Assembly (NCBI GenBank): GCA_019236035.1
Contig: JAFAJU010000454.1
Location: forward strand, 1 to 5,837
Origin: Verrucomicrobiota bacterium
GTDB taxonomy: Bacteria; Verrucomicrobiota; Verrucomicrobiia; Chthoniobacterales; JAFAMB01
Direction: 5' to 3'
DNA length: 5,837 nt
The notes under the pieces were generated by a model that saw only the letters and a program-made list of their open reading frames with translations, was not told the origin of the DNA and searched no databases. Positions 1-5,549 of this stretch are shown piece after piece. Position 1 is the stretch's first letter; every line of letters starts with the position of its first letter. The translations under genes were made by a program, and so were the position numbers.

Positions 1-1257
1 CGAGCACGACAGGTCCTCGATTCGAGAGGGAATCCGACAATCGAAGTCGACATAGAACTAACCGGCGGCGCCGTTGGCCGTGCCATCGTTCCGAGCGGGG
101 CAAGCACCGGGGAACACGAAGCCTGGGAACTGCGTGATGGCGAGAAAGACAAGTATCTCGGCAAAGGCGTCTTGAAAGCCGTAGACAACGTCGAAGAGAA
201 GATTGCCGAGGTCATTACCGGCATGGACGCGCTTGATCAGGTCGGTATCGATAGCGCGATGATTGCGCTCGACGGTTCCCCTAACAAAAAGGAGCTCGGC
301 GCTAATGCGATCCTCGGCGTGTCGCTTGCGGTTGCGCACGCCGCCGCCGCCCAACTTGATCTTCCGCTGTTTCGTTATCTGGGCGGCCCAAACGCTAAGG
401 TGTTGCCGGTTCCCATGATGAATATCATTAACGGCGGCGCCCATTCGGATGCACCGATCGATTTTCAGGAATTCATGATCATGCCGAAGGGAGCCCCAAA
501 CTTCTCCGAAGCGCTTCGCTACGGTACGGAGGTCTTTCACGCACTGAAGAGCGTGCTCAAAGCGCGCGGCCTCTCTACTGCGGTCGGTGATGAAGGAGGT
601 TTCGCTCCAAACCTGAACGGGGTTGAAGACACCCTTGACACCATCGCAAAGGCGGTCGAAAAGGCCGGCTACAAGCTCGGTGAGGAGATCTTCTTTGCAC
701 TCGATGTAGCCTCCAGCGAATTTTATAACGCCGACTCAGAGACCTACATTTTCAAGAAATCGGATGGCTCCAAAAAATCCGTGGATGAACTCGTGGCCTT
801 CTATCAGCTCCTTTGTTCGAAATACCCTATCATCTCGATTGAGGATGGCTGTTCGGAAAATGACTGGGCAGGCTGGAAGAAGCTAACCGCGGCCCTAGGC
901 GCAAAAGTTCAGCTCGTCGGCGACGACCTGTTTGTGACCAACGTAGAGTTCCTTCGCAAAGGAATCGAGGAGGGCGTCGGTAATTCGATCCTTGTTAAGG
1001 TGAACCAGATCGGTTCCCTCAGTGAAACCTTGGACGCTATCGAGCTCGCCAAGGAGAATCGCTACACCGCTGTCATCAGCCATCGATCGGGTGAGACAGA
1101 AGACACAACCATAGCCGATATTGCGGTCGCGACGAACGCCGGGCAGATCAAGACCGGCTCACTTTCCCGCACCGATCGCATCGCCAAATACAATCAACTT
1201 CTCCGAATAGAAGAAGAACTTGGTGACAACGCTCAGTATGGAGGTAAAATGCGCTGA
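1..1257 (+). CDS. eno: Enolase (phosphopyruvate hydratase), 5'-truncated by the window edge
   Basis: Cytosolic glycolytic enzyme that interconverts 2-phosphoglycerate and phosphoenolpyruvate using Mg2+. Frame 1 is open from base 1 and begins RARQVLDSRGNPTIEV, the classic enolase N-terminus, so only about 8-10 codons and the start lie outside. The fragment is 418 codons against a usual 420-435. Numbered from base 1, the expected active-site residues are present: His148 in GGAHSD, Glu157 in QEF, catalytic Glu198 in VGDEGGF, metal ligands Asp235 (ALDV), Glu281 (SIEDG) and Asp308 (VGDDLFVTN), catalytic Lys333 (LVKVNQIG), Arg362-Ser363 (SHRSGETED) and Lys384 (GQIKTGS). The HSDAPID stretch replaces the HADNNVD seen in E. 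coli-like enolases. An internal TTG at 172 is not the start, because conserved family sequence continues upstream. The TGA stop is followed at once by the ftsB-like start, so the two are probably co-transcribed. No frameshift or missing residue is visible. Confidence 0.97.
   Translation, partial: RARQVLDSRGNPTIEVDIELTGGAVGRAIVPSGASTGEHEAWELRDGEKDKYLGKGVLKAVDNVEEKIAEVITGMDALDQVGIDSAMIALDGSPNKKELGANAILGVSLAVAHAAAAQLDLPLFRYLGGPNAKVLPVPMMNIINGGAHSDAPIDFQEFMIMPKGAPNFSEALRYGTEVFHALKSVLKARGLSTAVGDEGGFAPNLNGVEDTLDTIAKAVEKAGYKLGEEIFFALDVASSEFYNADSETYIFKKSDGSKKSVDELVAFYQLLCSKYPIISIEDGCSENDWAGWKKLTAALGAKVQLVGDDLFVTNVEFLRKGIEEGVGNSILVKVNQIGSLSETLDAIELAKENRYTAVISHRSGETEDTTIADIAVATNAGQIKTGSLSRTDRIAKYNQLLRIEEELGDNAQYGGKMR
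1240..1245 (+). promoter_or_regulatory. Shine-Dalgarno site for the ftsB-like gene, inside the eno 3' end
   Basis: GGAGGT lies within the last codons of eno, 12-13 bases before the GTG at 1258. That spacing is longer than the usual 5-9. A second purine-rich stretch, GAGAGG at 1260-1265, stands 7 bases before an in-frame GTG at 1273, so initiation at 1273 (five residues shorter) is a real alternative. Either way the gene appears translationally coupled to eno. Confidence 0.5.
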
Positions 1258-1599
1258 GTGAGAGGCGGCTCGGTGTACGATGATTACGATCAACCGAAAG
1301 ATGACTGGATCCGTTCACTCCTGAACAGGATCCTGTATCTTCTCGTTTTCGTTGCCGCATTCATTCTTTTGATTTGTTGGTTCCTACCGTTAGTAAAGGA
1401 ACAACAGCGTCAGCAGCACGCCTTGCAGGCCTTAAAGCAACAGGTCGAACAGGAGAAAACAAATTACAACAAACTAAGCAAAAAGCTGACTCTGCTGCAA
1501 AACGATCCCGCTTACACGGAGCTCTTGGCGCGAGATAAGTTGGATCTCATGAAACCCGGTGAGACCATTTTCAGGATGGACCCGGCGCCTGAACGGTAG
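1258..1599 (+). CDS. ftsB: FtsB/DivIC-type septum formation initiator protein
   Basis: Small bitopic inner-membrane protein, 113 aa, of the kind that joins FtsL and FtsQ (DivIB) in the divisome and helps activate septal peptidoglycan synthesis. Residues 1-22 form a short polar cytoplasmic tail, 25-46 a single strongly hydrophobic membrane helix (ILYLLVFVAAFILLICWF...), and 47-82 a Gln/Lys-rich coiled coil (KEQQRQQHALQALKQQVEQ). Residues 83-106 carry the family signature: DPAY, ELLARDKLDL and KPGETIF. Length and layout fit FtsB. The gene begins directly after the eno stop (TGA then GTG), an eno-ftsB arrangement known from proteobacteria and other phyla. The start is GTG at 1258, or possibly GTG at 1273. 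The TAG stop lies inside a GGTAGGGCG repeat copy, so the repeat may have set the C-terminus. The family is clear. FtsB versus DivIC naming is conventional and not decided by sequence. Confidence 0.86.
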   Translation: MRGGSVYDDYDQPKDDWIRSLLNRILYLLVFVAAFILLICWFLPLVKEQQRQQHALQALKQQVEQEKTNYNKLSKKLTLLQNDPAYTELLARDKLDLMKPGETIFRMDPAPER

Positions 1600-1663
1600 G
1601 GCGTAGTACCGCTTATAAGGGTAGGGCGAGGCGATGACGGTAGGGCGAGGCTCCGTCCGAGCC
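1595..1663. repeat. GTAG-headed REP-like repeat cluster between convergent genes
   Basis: Three direct copies of a GGTAGGGCG head occur at 1595-1603, 1620-1631 and 1639-1650; the last two share GGTAGGGCGAGG exactly. The third leads into a hairpin, GGCTC (1649-1653), loop CGTCC, GAGCC (1659-1663), with two more possible G-C pairs outside an A/G mismatch. A GTAG tetranucleotide beside an imperfect hairpin is the known layout of REP sequences handled by RAYT transposases. No T-run follows on the + strand, so it is a poor intrinsic terminator. It occupies most of the 127-bp gap between the convergent ftsB-like and glycosyltransferase genes. The rest of the gap (1664-1726) holds only a 10-bp palindrome, CGTGATCACG at 1670-1679, and nothing else I can support. 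Confidence 0.6.
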
Positions 1664-1726
1664 GCGGGGCGTGATCACGAGTTCGAGGACGATTACGATT
1701 TGGTTGTGGCTACAGAGGTTTGCCGG

Positions 1727-2893
1727 CTAACCCTGACGTGAGGCTCGCCACTGTTCGATCACCTCGAAGTAAGCGGATTCCAGCGCTTCGATCTGGCGCG
1801 GTTGCGCAAACTCGGCAGCCACCGTACGCGATGCTTCCGTTGCCATTTCCGTCCAGCGTCCTGGATTTTCAGCCAGCTCAAACAAAGAGTTCGCCAACAT
1901 TTCGAAATCTCGTTCGGCGACCAGTAAACCGTTCACGCCATCGGTCACGGCTTCGGGGATACCGCCATGCCGGGTGGCTACCACCGGTAGCCCGCTGGCC
2001 ATCGCCTCCAGCATCGAATTCGGTACTCCTTCCTGATTAGAATCCGGCGGCAACTCACTCGGATGCACAAAAATGTGCGCGCTTTCAAAAAGCTTACGCA
2101 ATTCGCTTTGGTTGAGAAATCCGGCAAAGGTCACGGCCCTTTTCAGCTCTAGTTGAACAACCAACGCCTCCAGTTCCCGACGCAGCGGGCCCTCTCCCGC
2201 TACTACAAAACTGGATTTCGGGAATCTCGTTGCAAATCTTGCGAATGCGCGCAACGCGGTCGCCAATCCCTTTTTTGGGACCAGCCGGCAGGCTTGCACG
2301 AGTCTCCACGCACCGTCCGGCGGGGCCTTCCTGACTCGGTAGGGAAATTCTCCCAAAGGGATTCCTGTGCGATTTAATCGAATCTTGTTCGGGTCGCAAT
2401 CGAGTTCAATCAAACGCTCTGCAATCGATCGGCTGCGGACCAGAACAAGTGGGAGCAACCTAAGTAGCTTTCGCAAATTGGCCTCATACCCTCGCTCCGT
2501 TTCTCGACGCTGAACATCCATTCCGTGAAAAGAAACGACGCATGGGCGATCCCAGCGTTCGATCAGCGGAAGCAAATGGACCCCGGTATTGCCAAAGTAG
2601 ACATGCATCAGATCCGGATCGCGCCGCAGCAGGAGCCGGCGCATTGTTTCGAACTCTCCCCGGTAAACCAGCGCAGGCGCCCGGGCCACATATTTCAAAA
2701 ATCCGCGGTGAATCAAGTGGGTACTCGGTCGATCGAGCAGCTCCAGATCCGGGAATGGATAGCGATCGGCATTTTCCCTGATTTTGGTGATCACAAAAGT
2801 ATCGACCTTTCGCAGGGATGTGATCTGGCGATAGATATGCAGCATCTCCGCCTTGAGAAAATAAGTGCAATAACTGGCTACGACCGGTTTCAC
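1727..2893 (-). CDS. GT4-family glycosyltransferase, acceptor unknown
   Basis: GT-B fold retaining glycosyltransferase, 388 aa from the chosen GTG start, that should transfer a sugar from a nucleotide-sugar donor. The N-terminal Rossmann half (about 1-185) has the VVSFHGMDV stretch near residues 119-127, as in exopolysaccharide and lipopolysaccharide GT4 enzymes. The C-terminal half has CRLVPKKG (about 202-209, donor phosphate contact), VVAGEGPLRREL (about 230-241), and the EX7E-type motif EGVPNSMLE (Glu288 to Glu296) followed by AMASGLPVVAT and GGIPEAV. The reading frame stays open to a GTG at 2926, but those 11 extra codons (MPLSPSPCPST) are translated repeat DNA, so GTG at 2893, starting VKPVVASYCTYFL, is preferred. 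No Shine-Dalgarno is visible for either. The gene lies 170 bp downstream of obg on the same strand, separated by an inverted repeat. A role in surface or capsular glycan synthesis is an inference from family only. Confidence 0.88.
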   Translation of the reverse strand: MKPVVASYCTYFLKAEMLHIYRQITSLRKVDTFVITKIRENADRYPFPDLELLDRPSTHLIHRGFLKYVARAPALVYRGEFETMRRLLLRRDPDLMHVYFGNTGVHLLPLIERWDRPCVVSFHGMDVQRRETERGYEANLRKLLRLLPLVLVRSRSIAERLIELDCDPNKIRLNRTGIPLGEFPYRVRKAPPDGAWRLVQACRLVPKKGLATALRAFARFATRFPKSSFVVAGEGPLRRELEALVVQLELKRAVTFAGFLNQSELRKLFESAHIFVHPSELPPDSNQEGVPNSMLEAMASGLPVVATRHGGIPEAVTDGVNGLLVAERDFEMLANSLFELAENPGRWTEMATEASRTVAAEFAQPRQIEALESAYFEVIEQWRASRQG

Positions 2894-2896
2894 GGT

Positions 2897-3040
2897 GGAA
2901 GGACACGGAGAAGGGGACAAGGGCACGGAGAGGATTTTACCACAGAGACACTGAGCTCACCGAGACAGAACCAAATCTAAATCCCTCTGATCTCAGTGTT
3001 CTCTGCGCCTCTGTGGTAAATTTCCCCTCCGTGTCCTTCC
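2897..3040. repeat. Large imperfect inverted repeat (CACAGAGACAC type) between obg and the GT4 gene
   Basis: Three nested pairs of complementary blocks share one centre. GGAAGGACACGGAG (2897-2910) pairs with 3027-3040 over 14 bp. TTTACCACAGAG (2936-2947) pairs with 3009-3020 over 12 bp. CACTGAG (2949-2955) pairs with 2992-2998 over 7 bp. The left arm is longer because a CACGGAGARGG block is duplicated (about 2904-2933). The loop is 2956-2991. The element reaches within 3 bp of the preferred GTG start of the glycosyltransferase and ends 23 bp from the obg stop, so it fills the gap. Transcribed from the - strand it could form a long hairpin just before the glycosyltransferase start, but no U-run marks it as an intrinsic terminator. 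Confidence 0.85.
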
Positions 3041-3063
3041 TCTTCTCCGCGCCCTGCCGGGAC

Positions 3064-4128
3064 CTAAAGACCCAAAAACTTCTGAAGTGCCCTTTTGAAA
3101 TCCTCGATCCCGGTTCCGTTGAGAGCAGCCATCGGCACCACGACTTCGCCGTGGAACCGTTTTCGGATCGCCCCTAGATTTTTTTCGGCGTCTGGAAGAT
3201 CCATTTTATTGGCTGCTATCATCCAAGGTCGTTGGCTGAGCGTCGGATCATACAGATCAAGTTCACGTCGCAGAGATCGAAGGTCTTCGATCGGGTCACG
3301 CCCTTCGCTACCAGCAACGTCGAGAACAAAAACCAACAGCTTACAGCGCACGATGTGGCGCAGAAAATCATGACCGAGCCCGACGTTCTGATGGGCTCCA
3401 GCGATGAGGCCTGGGATATCTGCGAGTGTTGCTCGCTTGTATCCATCGAATTCCACAACGCCTACGACCGGATTCAGCGTCGTAAATGGATAAGGGGCAA
3501 CCTTAGGATGCGCTGCAGAGATTTTGCCAAGGAGCGTCGACTTTCCCGCATTCGGGTAGCCCACAAAACCGACGTCGGCAATCTTACGAAGTTCCAGCAA
3601 AAAGTAGCCTTCTTCCCCGGGTTCGCCCTCGGTGAACTGCCGCGGCGCACGATTAGTAGAGCTCTTGAAATGGGTATTCCCTCTCCCACCAGAACCTCCC
3701 CGGCACAGAATGAGCTCTTCATTTTCCCGTAAGAGATCAGCCACCAACTCACAGTCTGCCGGCGCAATGACCAGCTTGGACTGAGGCTTATCCGGCATCT
3801 CTTCCTCTGGTGGACATTTGAGTACTTGAGCAGGAATCCGGTAAACCAGCGTGCCTACCGGCACCTTATAGATCGCGTCTGTGCCGGCCTTACCGTACAT
3901 ATCCTTGCCCATGCCGTGTTCGCCGCGCGTTGCTTTCAGCAGGGGTCGATAATAGAAGTCCACGAGGTTATCGGTATGTACGTCCGCCCGCAGAATGATG
4001 TCACCCCCCTTGCCCCCATCGCCGCCGTTTGGGCCACCTCTAGGCACAAACTTTTCTCGTCGAAAACTGACACATCCGTTTCCGCCATCACCGGCTTTTG
4101 CATGAATTCTGATCTGATCGACGAACAT
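3064..4128 (-). CDS. obg: Obg/CgtA GTPase, ribosome assembly factor
   Basis: Essential GTPase that binds the maturing 50S subunit and links ribosome assembly to nutrient state. 354 aa from an ATG at 4128. Residues 1-~180 form the glycine-rich Obg fold, starting MFVDQIRIHAKAGDGGNGCVSFRREK with GGPNGGDGGKGGD at 31-43 and GGSGGRGN at 144-151. The G domain follows: G1 GYPNAGKST (190-198), switch I PFTTLNP (214-220), G3 DIPGL (237-241) and G4 NKMD (307-310). The G5 segment MAALNGTG (333-340) has Ala where the usual Ser-Ala motif has Ser. Residues ~98-124 (from RIPAQVLKCPPEEE) look like an insertion of about 25 residues in a loop of the Obg fold. The protein ends just after the G domain, with no C-terminal OCT domain, unlike Bacillus Obg. 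The usual rplU-rpmA neighbours are absent; upstream is a repeat element and a glycogen-synthase-type gene. No Shine-Dalgarno precedes the ATG. Confidence 0.97.
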   Translation of the reverse strand: MFVDQIRIHAKAGDGGNGCVSFRREKFVPRGGPNGGDGGKGGDIILRADVHTDNLVDFYYRPLLKATRGEHGMGKDMYGKAGTDAIYKVPVGTLVYRIPAQVLKCPPEEEMPDKPQSKLVIAPADCELVADLLRENEELILCRGGSGGRGNTHFKSSTNRAPRQFTEGEPGEEGYFLLELRKIADVGFVGYPNAGKSTLLGKISAAHPKVAPYPFTTLNPVVGVVEFDGYKRATLADIPGLIAGAHQNVGLGHDFLRHIVRCKLLVFVLDVAGSEGRDPIEDLRSLRRELDLYDPTLSQRPWMIAANKMDLPDAEKNLGAIRKRFHGEVVVPMAALNGTGIEDFKRALQKFLGL

Positions 4129-4159
4129 GGGCTAGAAGCGGTTTTGCGTTTTGAGGGCC

Positions 4160-4247
4160 GGTAGGGACGCGCTCCTGCGTGTCCGGCGTGGCACGTCCAC
4201 GTCAGAAGAACGTGCACGCCCGGATCGCGCGGGAGCGCGCCCCTACC
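4160..4247. repeat. 88-bp near-palindrome, twin inverted REP hairpins (BIME-like)
   Basis: The arms open GGTAGGG and close CCCTACC. The left unit has GTAG (4161-4164), then stem GGACGCGC (4165-4172), loop TCCT and GCGTGTCC (4177-4184), giving 8 pairs including one G-T. The right unit, read on the - strand, has GTAG (4246-4243), stem GGGCGCGC (4242-4235), loop TCCC, and a 3' arm of matching length with one bulged A and one G-T pair (4230-4222). Between them GGCGT and GCACGT (4185-4189, 4191-4196) pair with ACGTGC and ACGCC (4210-4220) around a bulged G, with loop 4197-4209. Two opposed GTAG-headed hairpins are the known BIME architecture. The element is non-autonomous and encodes no protein. 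Confidence 0.8.
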
Positions 4248-4255
4248 ACCCGACA

Positions 4256-4290
4256 CCCAAAACCCAAAACTCTAAACGCAAAACTCTAGG
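4256..4290. repeat. Degenerate 7-bp tandem repeat, five units
   Basis: Five consecutive heptamers read CCCAAAA, CCCAAAA, CTCTAAA, CGCAAAA and CTCTAGG. Two more units of the same family occur inverted at 4142-4155 (TTTTGCG, TTTTGAG), on the other side of the REP-type palindrome. The array ends 7 bp from the stop codon of the glycogen-synthase-type gene. The heptamer period is direct observation; a function is not evident. Confidence 0.6.
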
Positions 4291-4297
4291 CTCACCC

Positions 4298-5500
4298 CTA
4301 CACCAGTAGCGACTCGTACATTTTCTTTGTTTCGGCGGCGATCGTGGCCCAGCTGAATTTCTCGACGGCTCGTTTGCGTCCCGCTTCACCAAACTTTTGA
4401 CGCAAACGTTCGTCCCTCATCAGTTGATTAATCTTTTCGGCGAGATCACGGGAAAACTTGTCTGGATTCACCGGCTCGAACGGGCTCTCCTGCATCTGCT
4501 CCAATGGAACTAGAAAACCGGTTTCACCGTCGACCACCACCTCTTTAATTCCTCCGACCGCCGAGGCGACGACTGCGGTTTCACAGGCCATGGCCTCCAA
4601 GTTTATGATTCCAAAGGGCTCATAGATCGAAGGACAGCAAAAAACCGCCGCATGGCTGTAAAGCTGATAAGCAACCTCTTTCGGAACCATTTTCTCGATC
4701 CAGATGACCCCATCCCTTTTGCTTTGCGCTTCGGCCACAGCTCGCTTCATTTCCTCGGCAATCTCAGGCGTATCCGGCGCTCCGGCACAAAGAACCACCT
4801 GAAAACCAGGCTCCATGTATTTTATAGCATTCACGAGGTGAATAATGCCTTTTTGCCGAGCGATTCGACCGACGAACAGAATGAACGGCTTGTTCGGATC
4901 GATCCCATGTTTTGCCAACTGATCGCGCGACTCACGTGGATAGTATTCTTCGGGATCGATCCCGTTGTAGATGATCCGGATTCGTTTAGCGTCAACGTTG
5001 AAGAGCCGCAGCACGTCACGACGGGTTTCCTCGGACACCGCAACGACAGCATCGGCCATTTCGATTGCCGTCTTTTCCAACCAACTTGAACAGTCGTAGC
5101 CGTAGCCCAACTGCTCCCGCTTCCACGGGCGGAGCGGCTCCAGCGAATGAACTGTCAGAACCATCGGGATATGGTAGTTAAGCTTGGCCAAAATCCCGCC
5201 AAAATGAGCGTACCAAGTGTGGCAGTGGACGACGTGTGCATCTACACCAACCGTGTTGAAATCGGTACAACGCCGGATTGCCCCAAATACCGAATTCAGA
5301 TTCTTCGGGCAATGGAACGTGGCCGTATTGACGCCGAATCCGCGCACGGTCAGGTTTGACTGATCAATTTCCTGGTCTCCAAAGCTACGTACTTCGACAT
5401 CCATTATCTTCGCCAACCCGCGGCTCAGGTAATCGACGTGAACACCTGCACCCCCATAGATGTAAGGAGGATACTCGTTCGTCAGAAGAAGGGCTTTCAT
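4298..5500 (-). CDS. glgM: GT4 glycogen synthase type (actinobacterial GlgA/GlgM-like)
   Basis: 400-aa GT-B retaining glycosyltransferase from an ATG at 5500. It resembles the ~390-400 aa GT4 'GlgA of Corynebacterium type' (TIGR02149; mycobacterial GlgM) and not the ~480-aa GT5 GlgA of E. coli. Signatures: EYPPYIYGGAGVHVDYLSRGLA at 9-30, whose GG loop contacts the donor sugar nucleotide; CHTWYAHFGG (93-102); TVHSLEPLRPWKREQLG (116-132); SSWLEKTAIEMADAVVAVS (138-156); GRIARQKG (211-218, Arg212 and Lys217 for donor phosphates); and the EX7E motif EPFGIINLE (Glu294 to Glu302). In mycobacteria GlgM uses ADP-glucose and glucose-1-phosphate to make maltose-1-phosphate for the GlgE pathway; other members are described as alpha-glucan elongating. 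Which reaction applies cannot be read from this window, and no glgE, glgB or glgC is present. It lies 241 bp downstream of hppA on the same strand, the gap filled by inverted repeats. No Shine-Dalgarno is seen. Confidence 0.88.
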   Translation of the reverse strand: MKALLLTNEYPPYIYGGAGVHVDYLSRGLAKIMDVEVRSFGDQEIDQSNLTVRGFGVNTATFHCPKNLNSVFGAIRRCTDFNTVGVDAHVVHCHTWYAHFGGILAKLNYHIPMVLTVHSLEPLRPWKREQLGYGYDCSSWLEKTAIEMADAVVAVSEETRRDVLRLFNVDAKRIRIIYNGIDPEEYYPRESRDQLAKHGIDPNKPFILFVGRIARQKGIIHLVNAIKYMEPGFQVVLCAGAPDTPEIAEEMKRAVAEAQSKRDGVIWIEKMVPKEVAYQLYSHAAVFCCPSIYEPFGIINLEAMACETAVVASAVGGIKEVVVDGETGFLVPLEQMQESPFEPVNPDKFSRDLAEKINQLMRDERLRQKFGEAGRKRAVEKFSWATIAAETKKMYESLLV

Positions 5501-5549
5501 GGTGAGAAGAGGAATTCAAGGGCTTGAGAGGGCCGGAGTCAAGGAAGCA

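Larger units (their letters stand above)
4141..4290. repeat. Composite element: REP-type palindrome inside inverted heptamer repeats
   Basis: An outer inverted repeat, GTTTTGCGTTTTGAG at 4141-4155 against 4270-4284, matches at 14 of 15 positions and encloses the 88-bp palindrome at 4160-4247. The spacing is asymmetric: 4 bp on the left, 22 bp on the right, where two CCCAAAA units intervene. The composite starts 12 bp upstream of the obg ATG and ends 7 bp from the stop codon of the glycogen-synthase-type gene, so it is nearly the whole gap. Any obg promoter in this gap must overlap it. Confidence 0.7.

Noticed and set aside
58..540. 160-codon open frame on the - strand opposite enolase
   Set aside because: It is antisense to an intact, conserved enolase frame and the peptide shows no family motif.
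1639..1680. Rho-independent terminator between the convergent genes
   Set aside because: The GGCTC/GAGCC hairpin has only a 5-bp core and no T-run follows on either strand, so it fits a REP-like repeat better. The CGTGATCACG palindrome at 1670-1679 is too short to interpret.
2525..2980. 151-codon + strand open frame opposite the GT4 gene
   Set aside because: It overlaps the conserved glycosyltransferase in antisense and runs into repeat DNA; no recognisable domain.
3232..3732. 166-codon + strand open frame opposite obg
   Set aside because: It lies antisense to the Obg GTPase domain, whose G1-G4 motifs are intact; composition looks like a shadow frame.
4256..4290. Eukaryotic telomere contamination suggested by CCCAAAA heptamers
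   Set aside because: Only five degenerate units, sitting between two intact bacterial genes with inverted copies nearby; a local bacterial repeat is simpler.
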